This document shows, in pieces, positions 25,945 to 33,110 of a stretch of 64,000 nt of DNA (its first letter is position 1; every line of letters begins with the position of its first letter). The notes beneath the pieces were generated by a model. That model was not told the DNA's origin. It searched no databases and worked only from the letters and a program-made list of their open reading frames with translations. Source of the stretch: Solibacillus sp040273735 (GTDB taxonomy: Bacteria; Bacillota; Bacilli; Bacillales_A; Planococcaceae). Made by a program: the position numbers and the translations under genes. The DNA lies in the NCBI RefSeq assembly GCF_040273735.1, contig NZ_JBELZM010000012.1, positions 71,520 to 135,519 of the forward strand, written 5' to 3'.

Positions 25945-25991
25945 TAAAAACAGAGCGACAAAACCAAGCCGTAACGGTTGTTTTTGTCGCT
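25945..25991 (-). terminator. Hairpin/partial terminator between ahpC and ahpF
   Basis: AGCGACAAAA at 25954-25963 pairs with TTTTGTCGCT at 25982-25991 and the minus strand runs into TGTTTTTAA. Since ahpF has no obvious separate promoter, this is probably a partial terminator setting the AhpC:AhpF ratio. Confidence 0.75.
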
Positions 25992-26017
25992 TACTTGTTT
26001 GTTATTTACTACTCAGA

Positions 26018-26581
26018 TTAGATTTTACCTACTAGATCTAAGCTTGGTGTTAACGTTTCGCTGCCTTCTTCCCATTTAGCTGGGCAAACTTCACCTGGAT
26101 TGTTACGTACATATTGAGCTGCTTTAATTTTGTTCACTAAAATTGAAGCGTCACGGCCGATACCGCCAGCATTAATTTCTAACGCTTGTACAACACCGTC
26201 TGGATCGATGATGAATGTACCGCGCTCTGCTAAACCATCTTCTTCGTTTAACACGTCAAACGCCTTAGAAATAGTATGAGATGGGTCACCAATCATGATG
26301 TACTCGATTTTACCGATTGTTTCAGAAGTATCATGCCATGCTTTATGAGTGAAGTGTGTATCAGTCGATACTGAGTAAACTTCTACTCCTAAAGATTTTA
26401 AAGTAGCATATTCGTTTTGTAAGTCTTCTAATTCAGTTGGGCAAACGAATGTGAAGTCTGCCGGGTAGAAGCATACTACTGACCATTGTCCTTTAAAGTT
26501 TTCTGAAGTTACGTCGATGAATTCGCCTTTTTGGAATGCTTTCGCAGCGAATGGTGCGATTTCTTTACCGATTAATGCCAT
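26018..26581 (-). CDS. ahpC: Alkyl hydroperoxide reductase subunit C (2-Cys peroxiredoxin)
   Basis: A 187-residue typical 2-Cys peroxiredoxin of the AhpC1 type. The peroxidatic Cys is in FYPADFTFVCPTELEDLQ near residue 47 and the resolving Cys in PGEVCPAKWEEG near residue 166; SLDLVGKI forms the mobile C-terminal tail. It reduces hydrogen peroxide and organic peroxides and is recycled by AhpF, encoded downstream. PerR-like boxes 30-60 bases upstream suggest peroxide-inducible expression. AGGAGG-like AGGAATT precedes the ATG. Confidence 0.97.
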   Translation of the reverse strand: MALIGKEIAPFAAKAFQKGEFIDVTSENFKGQWSVVCFYPADFTFVCPTELEDLQNEYATLKSLGVEVYSVSTDTHFTHKAWHDTSETIGKIEYIMIGDPSHTISKAFDVLNEEDGLAERGTFIIDPDGVVQALEINAGGIGRDASILVNKIKAAQYVRNNPGEVCPAKWEEGSETLTPSLDLVGKI

Positions 26582-26611
26582 TTTAAAATTCCTCCTATAT
26601 AAATATCAATG

Positions 26612-26640
26612 AAATAATTATTATAAAATAATTATTATTA
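26612..26640 (-). promoter_or_regulatory. PerR-box-like operator upstream of ahpC
   Basis: AAATAATTATTATAA at 26612-26626 matches the PerR consensus TTATAATNATTATAA at 13 of 15 positions, and AAATAATTATTATTA at 26626-26640 at 12 of 15. PerR represses ahpCF in B. subtilis. The region is very A+T-rich, which raises the chance of a random match. Confidence 0.55.
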
Positions 26641-26977
26641 CCATCTAAAATTATCTTATATTAACAATATTTCGTCAACCTTCTAGTACTCAATTTCAGT
26701 GAATTCTTCTTTAGAAATCACATATTCTAGTCATATATTAACAAGGATTGAATTTATACGTATAAAAAAAGTACTTGAAAACAAAATTATGTCTTTAAAA
26801 CGTTATTTTTGTATATTCAATCTATTTAAGTATAGTTATTAAATTTATAACATTCTCCGCTCCCCCTATAACTAGCAACATAGACTCTTTCTAATAGACA
26901 CCATTCTCGTTTAACGTATCTTCTATCTAATAAACGAGAAAAACGGACCCATCTACTCTCAATATTTCCTTCCAAAT
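26641..26977. other. AT-rich intergenic stretch, no gene seen
   Basis: About 340 bases upstream of ahpC and downstream of the tandem small genes. It contains several -10-like TATAAT variants and the far upstream part of the ahpC control region. I found no open frame with a ribosome binding site on either strand, no RNA signature and no repeat. Confidence 0.5.
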
Positions 26978-27019
26978 AAAAAAGCCTATGCAGAAAGCTT
27001 TCACTTTCTACATAGACCT
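26978..27019 (-). terminator. Terminator of the tandem small-protein genes
   Basis: CTATG and AGAAAG on the left arm pair with CTTTCT and CATAG on the right (26986-27015) with a symmetric one-base mismatch. Six T residues follow on the minus strand. It closes the unit of two small genes. Confidence 0.75.
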
Positions 27020-27027
27020 TCCATTAA

Positions 27028-27150
27028 CTAGTTGGTATACGACAAAACAGCATTTTTGTACTTGGCTAAAAATGCAGCCGCCTCGCTTTTAGTTTTGTAT
27101 TCGAACATACGAATGTCATTAGGATTATTGAACACTGTTACTACCCACAT
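27028..27150 (-). CDS. Small 40-residue protein, tandem copy 2
   Basis: A 40-residue protein starting MWVVTVFNNPNDIRMFEYKT and ending in NAVLSYTN. AAGGGAGCGG lies before the ATG at 27148-27150. It is about 60 percent identical by eye to the next gene upstream, with the same length and no gaps, so the two arose by tandem duplication. A MWVVTV start followed by a FEY strand resembles short unnamed proteins I have seen in Bacillales; function is unknown. It is too short for most gene finders. Retention of the frame in two diverged copies supports translation. Confidence 0.75.
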   Translation of the reverse strand: MWVVTVFNNPNDIRMFEYKTKSEAAAFLAKYKNAVLSYTN

Positions 27151-27174
27151 GTATTACCGCTCCCTTTCCTTTTT

Positions 27175-27297
27175 TTATTTTGTATATGATAATATTGCGT
27201 TTGTATATTTTTCTAATTTTGAAGTCGCTTCAATTTTCGTCGTATATTCGAATATACGAATATCGTTTATATTGTTAAATACTGTTACTACCCACAT
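27175..27297 (-). CDS. Small 40-residue protein, tandem copy 1
   Basis: A 40-residue protein starting MWVVTVFNNINDIRIFEYTT and ending in NAILSYTK, preceded by AAAAGGAG nine bases before the ATG at 27295-27297. It is followed after 24 bases by its sister gene and then a terminator, forming a two-gene unit. Most differences between the copies keep similar residues (Met/Ile, Val/Ile, Ala/Thr), the pattern of selected coding sequence. No domain is recognised; it is predicted to be a small soluble alpha/beta protein. Confidence 0.75.
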   Translation of the reverse strand: MWVVTVFNNINDIRIFEYTTKIEATSKLEKYTNAILSYTK

Positions 27298-27634
27298 GTT
27301 TCATTTCTCCTTTTTTATAAAACTGTATTATAAATAGTCGATTCTCCCGTGACAGTTGCAGATTGTTATATAACACGCTTCCTGTTTTCTATTTTACTCC
27401 ATTTCAATTAAAAAGAAACCTTCTAATCCCTCTTTTCACAATGTGTTCATAATTTATCTGATATCTTTGAACACTTTGTGAAAGTCCTGAATTTCATGTT
27501 TTAAACAAAAAACAGAAGAATAGAAGATAAACCAGCAAGTTCTGTTCTAGTACAGAATAACAGCGCTTACATAAAAAATTATGTTCATATTTATTTGGCA
27601 GTTTCTTTATTTTCAATACTGTAAATCTGAAATT
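27298..27634. other. Intergenic stretch with a long inverted repeat
   Basis: About 340 bases between the DUF948 gene (its downstream side) and the tandem small genes. It should contain the promoter of the small genes. Its one clear structure is the inverted repeat listed separately. No open frame with a ribosome binding site was seen. Confidence 0.5.
27435..27482. repeat. Inverted repeat with 15-bp arms
   Basis: TTCACAATGTGTTCA at 27435-27449 is complementary to TGAACACTTTGTGAA at 27468-27482 except at one position, with an 18-base loop. There is no T run on either side, so it is not an ordinary terminator. It may be an operator for the tandem small genes about 140 bases downstream, or an RNA structure. 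Confidence 0.6.
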
Positions 27635-27671
27635 AAAAAAGGGATGTATAGAAATTCTATACATCCCTTTT
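27635..27671 (-). terminator. Intrinsic terminator of the DUF948 gene
   Basis: AAAGGGATGTATAGA pairs with TCTATACATCCCTTT around a four-base loop, with T residues following on the minus strand (complement of 27635-27640). It begins four bases past the stop. Confidence 0.9.
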
Positions 27672-27675
27672 ACGA

Positions 27676-28077
27676 TTATGCTTTTCGCTGAATAATACCC
27701 ATTGCGGTATTAGTCCAACGTTCTACCTCGGCTTGTCGTTGTGGATCATTGTGTGCTTTCTTCATAACCTTCGTAGTCGCATCGTGTGACACATCGCTCA
27801 CTTGGTTCAATACATCGCTTGTATGTTTGACAGATTGAATGACAGACTGGACAGATTCTTTTTTATATTCGATATCTGCCATCATACGATTGACTGTTGT
27901 TGTTAATTTCGTTGTTTCGGTTTGAATAGGATTCAGCTGTTTTTTAATTCCTTCAGCATGTGCCAATAGCAGTGTAACAACTTTTTTTATTGGTCCAATT
28001 ACAACAATAATACAGACGATTAACAGAACTACAGCAATTCCCAATATAACGAGAGCTGCTATTAACCACGGATTCAT
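27676..28077 (-). CDS. DUF948 family membrane protein (YtxG-like)
   Basis: A 133-residue protein with one N-terminal membrane segment (about 4-26) and a long amphipathic helical region with heptads (TETTKLTTTVNRMMADIEYK). This matches DUF948 proteins such as the B. subtilis general-stress protein YtxG. Topology suggests a membrane-anchored coiled coil. Function is unknown. It is monocistronic, ending in a strong terminator. Confidence 0.82.
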   Translation of the reverse strand: MNPWLIAALVILGIAVVLLIVCIIVVIGPIKKVVTLLLAHAEGIKKQLNPIQTETTKLTTTVNRMMADIEYKKESVQSVIQSVKHTSDVLNQVSDVSHDATTKVMKKAHNDPQRQAEVERWTNTAMGIIQRKA

Positions 28078-28203
28078 AAAATATGCCTCCTTAAAATTAC
28101 TTTATTCCTTACATATACCCAACTTACTCCTAACAATACACTAAATATTTTGTCATGTAAGTTAAAAAGAAACGGAAAATTTTATTTTAATGTACTTGCC
28201 CTT

Positions 28204-29781
28204 TTATAAATAACGTCTTGCACCTGAGTAGTTCTTTTTGTAAACACCATTGTTCATTGATTCAATTTTTACTTTTGAAGCATAGTGTGGTGCATGTAAC
28301 ATTTTACCGTCACCAATATAAAGGCCAACATGGTACACTTTCCCCTTGCCGCCATTATATGCAAAGAATACAAGGTCCCCCGGCTTTAAATTTTTCTTCG
28401 CAACAGCTTTACCGCCTGTTGCCTGATAGAATGAGTCCCTCGGAATCATGATTCCGTGTGTACGGAATACTGCATATAAAATACCTGAGCAATCATAGCC
28501 CCAAGAAGATGTCCCTGCCCATAGATACGGTAATCCCAAATAACGCTTCGCTTCATTAATGATTGTATTAGCTGTTGGTTTTGGAACTTTGCTATAGGAT
28601 GCATACGATTTTGCTGCACTTTTCTTTAGTAGTTTAACCCCATCGCCCGGTGTCTCTACATAATAATATTTTGCAGTCTCATCAATTACCGGCAATATAG
28701 TTGCATAGCTGATTTGTAAAAATTTCGTTTTTGCGTCTTTTTCTAACAGATTCGTTTTATCTGCAGTAATAATCGCAATGCCGCAATCATCATAATTTTT
28801 GTTCGTTGCCACAACATGAGATTGTGGAACCCATCCAGGATAGCCTGCCTTTAAATATGGTACATATTGATCTTTTGCCGCGACACGTTGCCATTTTCCT
28901 TTTGTTTCAAGCAATGATACTTCATCGCCATACAACGCTTGAGTATCTGTACGTCCAACAAGCCATTTCTTTTGAGACAAACTTAATGATGAGATCCATT
29001 TTTGCATTTCTACCGGATTTTTTGTCGAAGGATAATCAACAGCACGCGCCTGGTTAGGTTTATTCCATAAGTTTGTTACTGCGACATCAACTACATAACG
29101 TTTTTTCGCCGTTTCTTTTACACAGCTTTTGAATACAGGCTGTTCAGGTTCAGTAGGTCTTATTGACGGCTCAATAATTCTTGCAAGATATGAAACAAAA
29201 TCCCCGCGAGTCATCATATCGCTCGGATTGAATTTTTGATTTTTTGCTGGGTATACAATTTTATTTGCTACTAATGCTTGAATTGCTGGTAAGGCACTAT
29301 GGTTTTTTCCTATATCCGTATATGAAGTTGCCGCCTGTCCGGTTAACTGAAACGCCGGTACCAAAATCTTTACCGCCTGTGCACGAGATAATTTTGCTTC
29401 CGGATTAAATTTCCCTTCAAACCCTGTCATCATGCCAAGCTCAGTTATTGCTGCAATGACAGGCATTCGCGGATCATCTGCAGGAATGTCTAAATATGTA
29501 GGAATTGTACTCATCTCTAAATCAATTTGCAGTGTGCGTACGATAAACTCGGCCACTTCATAGCGTGTAATTGGATCATCTGCACGAAAATTATCATTTG
29601 GCAATTGTACCACTCCACCCAAATTATTTAACACTGTAAGTTCTTCGTTTAATTTAGAATCATTTTTTACATCCGAAAACATTTGGGCATAACCTGTATT
29701 TGTTGCCGCTGCTAACAGGAAACATATTACCCCAATTTGAAGTAAAATTTTTCCCATTCTATTTATGTTCCTACTCTTCAT
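28204..29781 (-). CDS. S-layer-homology NlpC/P60 cell-wall hydrolase
   Basis: A 525-residue secreted protein. After a signal peptide (cleavage near YAQ, residue 33) come three SLH repeats to about residue 205 (RADDPITRYEVAEFI, NPEAKLSRAQAVKIL, NPSDMMTRGDFVSYL), which anchor proteins to pyruvylated wall polymers. A middle region with SH3-like character follows, then a C-terminal NlpC/P60 domain. The catalytic Cys is in YDCSGILYAVF, the His in YHVGLYIGDG and a third polar residue in HAPHY. It probably cuts peptide bonds in peptidoglycan. GGGAGG precedes the ATG by ten bases. Confidence 0.93.
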   Translation of the reverse strand: MKSRNINRMGKILLQIGVICFLLAAATNTGYAQMFSDVKNDSKLNEELTVLNNLGGVVQLPNDNFRADDPITRYEVAEFIVRTLQIDLEMSTIPTYLDIPADDPRMPVIAAITELGMMTGFEGKFNPEAKLSRAQAVKILVPAFQLTGQAATSYTDIGKNHSALPAIQALVANKIVYPAKNQKFNPSDMMTRGDFVSYLARIIEPSIRPTEPEQPVFKSCVKETAKKRYVVDVAVTNLWNKPNQARAVDYPSTKNPVEMQKWISSLSLSQKKWLVGRTDTQALYGDEVSLLETKGKWQRVAAKDQYVPYLKAGYPGWVPQSHVVATNKNYDDCGIAIITADKTNLLEKDAKTKFLQISYATILPVIDETAKYYYVETPGDGVKLLKKSAAKSYASYSKVPKPTANTIINEAKRYLGLPYLWAGTSSWGYDCSGILYAVFRTHGIMIPRDSFYQATGGKAVAKKNLKPGDLVFFAYNGGKGKVYHVGLYIGDGKMLHAPHYASKVKIESMNNGVYKKNYSGARRYL

Positions 29782-30086
29782 TTTTCCCTAACCTCCCATA
29801 ATATAAAATTCACCTATCTATCTCTATACACCCTTACCTTTCTTTCTAAATAATAGTATTTATTGTAATTTTTTTCTATGCTATTTCTTTAATATTTTTG
29901 ATTTTTACAAATTTTTATTATTTCTTCTTACATAATTGGTTCATATTTAGTTGAATTTTTTTCACGTGGAACATAATGTGACAACTTTCGATAAATTTGC
30001 ACATTATTTTTTTGTATTAAAAAAGAAATCGATACTTTATTTTTTTATCGCAAATTCATCATTTTAATATTTTTCAAATGTTTTCA
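29782..30086. other. Divergent intergenic region, very AT-rich
   Basis: About 300 bases between the SLH hydrolase and the MerR-bmrA unit. It should hold the hydrolase promoter on the minus strand and ends at the MerR-type promoter. Poly-T and poly-A tracts are common. No small gene or RNA structure was found. Confidence 0.5.
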
Positions 30087-30117
30087 TTGCATGTTACGTT
30101 ACGTCAGCTTTTATACT
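30087..30117 (+). promoter_or_regulatory. MerR-type promoter with 19-base spacer
   Basis: TTGCAT at 30087-30092 and TATACT at 30112-30117 are 19 bases apart, longer than the usual 17 and typical of MerR-activated promoters. The spacer contains the dyad ACGTTACGT. The promoter reads into the merR-like gene, whose product probably binds here. Confidence 0.65.
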
Positions 30118-30137
30118 ACATATAAGGAGTGAGGAAG

Positions 30138-30872
30138 ATGTATTCAATCGGGGAATTTTCTAAAAAGACCGGCATTACAATTCGGACTTTGCGTTATTAC
30201 GGAGAAAAAGGGTTATTAATACCTGCCCGTATTTCTGAAGGCGGACAGCGCTATTATAATGATGCTAATATCATCACTGTCCAAAAGATCGTGACTTTCA
30301 AATATCTTGATTATTCTCTAGAGGAAATTAAAGAGCTGCTTAAAAAAGATGATTCTTTGCTTCAATCTTTGGAACATCAAAAGTTGCAGTTACTAAAAAA
30401 GAAAAAACAGCTGGAACAAATGCTTGCAACGATTGATACAGCCATTCACATTCACCAGAAAAATACAGCTGTCGATCCCACTACATTACTGCTCATCATT
30501 CACAGTCTGCTGACAGAGGATGCCCAAAAGGATTATTTAAGACAGTATATTCCGGAGCCGCTCATTGAAAGGATATACAGTTTTTTAGATATGAATTTTA
30601 TCGAAATTAATCGACGTTACATTGAAAGTCTCCATGGAATTAAACAGGCTTTCCTGCATCCGCCAGAAGACGCGAAACTAAAACAACTAATCGAACAGTT
30701 ATTTTCCATTATCCCGTCAGAATTAACGAAAAGTTTAGCGCAGGAATTTGAAAAACATGCAAATATTGATTTTGATAATTGGTTATTTACGATTCCGCTT
30801 TCTAGTGAGGAAGAAAATTGGCTCTTGGATCAAGCTGCACGATTAAACATATTAGAGGGGGTTATTACATGA
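30138..30872 (+). CDS. MerR-family transcriptional regulator of the adjacent exporter
   Basis: A 244-residue regulator. The winged helix is at the N-terminus (MYSIGEFSKKTGITIRTLRY, then GLLIPARISEGGQRYY), followed by the dimer coiled coil (KLQLLKKKKQLEQMLATIDT) and a C-terminal effector region of about 130 residues that I do not recognise; it is not the BmrR GyrI-like domain. It overlaps the downstream ABC exporter gene by four bases, so it most likely senses that exporter's substrates. The ATG at 30138 lies eight bases after AAGGAG; an in-frame GTG at 30129 overlaps that site. Confidence 0.88.
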   Translation: MYSIGEFSKKTGITIRTLRYYGEKGLLIPARISEGGQRYYNDANIITVQKIVTFKYLDYSLEEIKELLKKDDSLLQSLEHQKLQLLKKKKQLEQMLATIDTAIHIHQKNTAVDPTTLLLIIHSLLTEDAQKDYLRQYIPEPLIERIYSFLDMNFIEINRRYIESLHGIKQAFLHPPEDAKLKQLIEQLFSIIPSELTKSLAQEFEKHANIDFDNWLFTIPLSSEEENWLLDQAARLNILEGVIT

Positions 30873-32581
30873 ACGTTCAGCTAAAGCAATTATGGGAACT
30901 CATTAAAAAAAGCAAATTTCCCAAAAAGCTCGTCATCATTGTTTTTGTGTTAAGTATTATCGAAACACTCGCTTCACTTGCTGTCCCCCTATTTACGATG
31001 AATATGATCAACGATTTTTCGACTACAGGTTTTGCTTGGACAGCGGTCACTGCCGTTGCTCTAATTTTAGTCATACAGGCGGTGCTTAGTGGTTTAACTT
31101 ACTTTCTAATGCGTATGCTTGGGGAACGAATTGTTGCAAATTTACGAAATACACTTTGGCAGCATATTTTACATTTAAAAACCCCTTACTTTGATGCCCA
31201 CGAATCCGGGGAAACGATGAGCCGTATTACACAAGATACAAGTGTCGTAAAAGAACTTGTAACAGACCATTTAGTAAGCTTTGTATCGGGCATTTTTTCT
31301 ATAATTGGTGCGATTGCAATTTTACTGTGGATTGACTGGAAAATGACGCTTCTTATGTTAATAGCCGTACCGCTTGCGATTTTTGTTACATTGCCGCTTG
31401 GACAGAAAATGCATAAAATTGCTAAAGCCAATCAAGATGAACTGGCTTCATTCAGTGGACATCTTGGAAGGGTATTATCAAATATCCGACTTGTAAAGTC
31501 TTCGCAAACCGAACCATTGGAAAAAGAACGGGGTGAAAACCGGATTGAGCAGCTTTACCGATTTGGTTTAAAAGAGGCAAAAATCCTCGCTATTTTATCT
31601 CCGATTATGACGCTCATTATGATGATTGTGCTAATTCTTTTATTCGGATATGGGGGCTCACAGGTATCTTCAGGAGCAATTTCTTCAGGGGAGCTTGTTG
31701 CGATTATGATTTATCTTGTACAAATCATCATTCCCTTTACACAAATGGCAACTTTTTTCACAGCCTTACAGAAAGCACTTGGTGCAACAGAACGTATTCA
31801 ATCGATTATTGCTCAGACAACCGAAAAGTTATCCGGTCTTTCAACTCCTACGGTGGCACAAAATATCATTTTTCAAAATGTAAAGTTTCAATATGCCGAG
31901 CAGCCTATTTTAAAAGGGATGAACTTCACGATTCCCTCCGGTAAAACAACGGCATTTGTAAGCAGTAGCGGCGGCGGGAAAACGACGATGTTTTCTTTAA
32001 TCGAACGCTTTTATGAAGTGACAGCTGGCAAAATTTTATATGGACAGACAAATATTGAACAGTATGATTTATATGAATGGCGGAAATTGTTTGGGTATGT
32101 GACGCAGGACGCGCCCCTTATGAATGGATCAATCCGTGAAAATGTTTTGTATGGTCAACACGAAGCAACAGACGAACAAGTAATTGAAGCATTGAAGGCT
32201 GCCTATGCCTACGAGTTTGTAATTGGACTTGAACAAGGAATTGAAACAGAAGTTGGTGAAGGCGGCATTAAACTGTCAGGAGGACAAAAGCAGCGGATTG
32301 CGATTGCCCGTGCAATTCTACGCAATCCTCAAATATTACTGCTTGATGAAGCGACATCGAATTTGGACAATGAATCCGAACGTGAAGTCCAGCTCGCTTT
32401 ACAGACATTAATGCAAAACCGAACGACCGTCATTATCGCACATCGCCTTTCTACAATTACAAACGCCGACCAGATTTTACTGTTTGAAGATGGTCACCTG
32501 TCAGGCTCAGGTACACACGCGGAGCTCATTAATTCCCATTCATACTACAAACAGCTTTGGTCAAAAATGCAAATGAATTAG
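30869..32581 (+). CDS. bmrA: Homodimeric multidrug ABC exporter, BmrA-like
   Basis: A 570-residue half-transporter with six membrane helices and one ATPase domain, close in sequence and length to B. subtilis BmrA. The signature is IKLSGGQKQR, Walker B is ILLLDEATSNLD with the catalytic Glu and the H-loop is IAHRLST. Walker A reads VSSSGGGKTT: the first Gly of GxxGxGK is Ser here, where BmrA has VGPSGGGKTT as I recall. The ATG at 30869 overlaps the regulator stop (ATGA) and follows GAGGGGG; upstream in-frame starts lie inside the regulator. The terminator follows at once. Confidence 0.93.
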   Translation: MNVQLKQLWELIKKSKFPKKLVIIVFVLSIIETLASLAVPLFTMNMINDFSTTGFAWTAVTAVALILVIQAVLSGLTYFLMRMLGERIVANLRNTLWQHILHLKTPYFDAHESGETMSRITQDTSVVKELVTDHLVSFVSGIFSIIGAIAILLWIDWKMTLLMLIAVPLAIFVTLPLGQKMHKIAKANQDELASFSGHLGRVLSNIRLVKSSQTEPLEKERGENRIEQLYRFGLKEAKILAILSPIMTLIMMIVLILLFGYGGSQVSSGAISSGELVAIMIYLVQIIIPFTQMATFFTALQKALGATERIQSIIAQTTEKLSGLSTPTVAQNIIFQNVKFQYAEQPILKGMNFTIPSGKTTAFVSSSGGGKTTMFSLIERFYEVTAGKILYGQTNIEQYDLYEWRKLFGYVTQDAPLMNGSIRENVLYGQHEATDEQVIEALKAAYAYEFVIGLEQGIETEVGEGGIKLSGGQKQRIAIARAILRNPQILLLDEATSNLDNESEREVQLALQTLMQNRTTVIIAHRLSTITNADQILLFEDGHLSGSGTHAELINSHSYYKQLWSKMQMN

Positions 32582-32585
32582 AGTG

Positions 32586-32620
32586 AAAAGTGCTCCGAAG
32601 AAAACTTCGCAGCACTTTTA
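32586..32620 (+). terminator. Intrinsic terminator of the merR-bmrA unit
   Basis: AAAAGTGCT and GAAG on the left arm pair with CTTC and AGCACTTTT on the right around AAAA, ending in a short T run. Confidence 0.8.
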
Positions 32621-32628
32621 TTGCTATA

Positions 32629-32664
32629 TAAAAACACGCCAAAAGTCAATTTACTTTTGACGTG
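32629..32664 (-). terminator. Intrinsic terminator of the 32678 gene
   Basis: CACG and CAAAAGT on the left pair with ACTTTTG and CGTG on the right with a one-base mismatch. T residues follow on the minus strand. Confidence 0.7.
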
Positions 32665-32677
32665 CTGTATTTGAATT

Positions 32678-33037
32678 TTAAGCTTTCAGTTGAGCGAACT
32701 GTATATCTTTACAATGTTTTTTCAGGATATCCAATACTTCATTTAAAAAACTAATCTCATCTTTTTCGACCATCCAGGCATTTTCATCATGCTGAGCAAC
32801 ATACGTACTGCTTACGTATGGGGCATTTTCTGCTGTAATAAGTCGTACATAACCGAATGTCATACCGGCTTCCTTGTAATCAACTCTCAATATGTCATTG
32901 TATGAAATAGTCTTCATCCGGGGTTTTGATTTGTTTATAAATAGAAACTTTTCGCCAGCATAGTCAATTGTTATATCCGTTTTATCTAGTATCACCTTAT
33001 AGCCACCAAATAATTTAAAGCTATATGTTTTCATCAT
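32678..33037 (-). CDS. Hypothetical protein with PH-like (DUF4429-like) fold
   Basis: A 119-residue protein of mostly beta strands with a C-terminal helix (SFLNEVLDILKKHC). ITIDYAGEKFLFINKSKP, TISYNDILRVDYKEAG and GYVRLIT recall DUF4429 or bacterial PH-like domains, but the match is weak. Function unknown. Two adjacent ATGs (33037 and 33034) follow GGAG by six and nine bases; an upstream ATG at 33061 lacks a ribosome binding site. It lies 73 bases after the DUF4097 gene and may belong to the PadR unit. Confidence 0.68.
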   Translation of the reverse strand: MMKTYSFKLFGGYKVILDKTDITIDYAGEKFLFINKSKPRMKTISYNDILRVDYKEAGMTFGYVRLITAENAPYVSSTYVAQHDENAWMVEKDEISFLNEVLDILKKHCKDIQFAQLKA

Positions 33038-33110
33038 TAACGACTCCATTTCAACTATCATTAGTTTTATTATACGGATTGTGCCGATGAATTTCTAACT
33101 TTTACAAAGA

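Noticed and set aside
26588..27020. Possible riboswitch or small RNA upstream of ahpC
   Set aside because: No compact set of paired helices or known aptamer consensus could be seen; only AT-rich DNA and the PerR-like boxes.
27028..27297. CRISPR-like or IS-like repeat
   Set aside because: Only two copies, both coding and diverged, with no spacers, terminal inverted repeats or transposase.
27032..27337. A 101-codon plus-strand frame with repeated sequence
   Set aside because: Its internal repetition simply mirrors the two tandem minus-strand small genes, which have ribosome binding sites; this frame has none.
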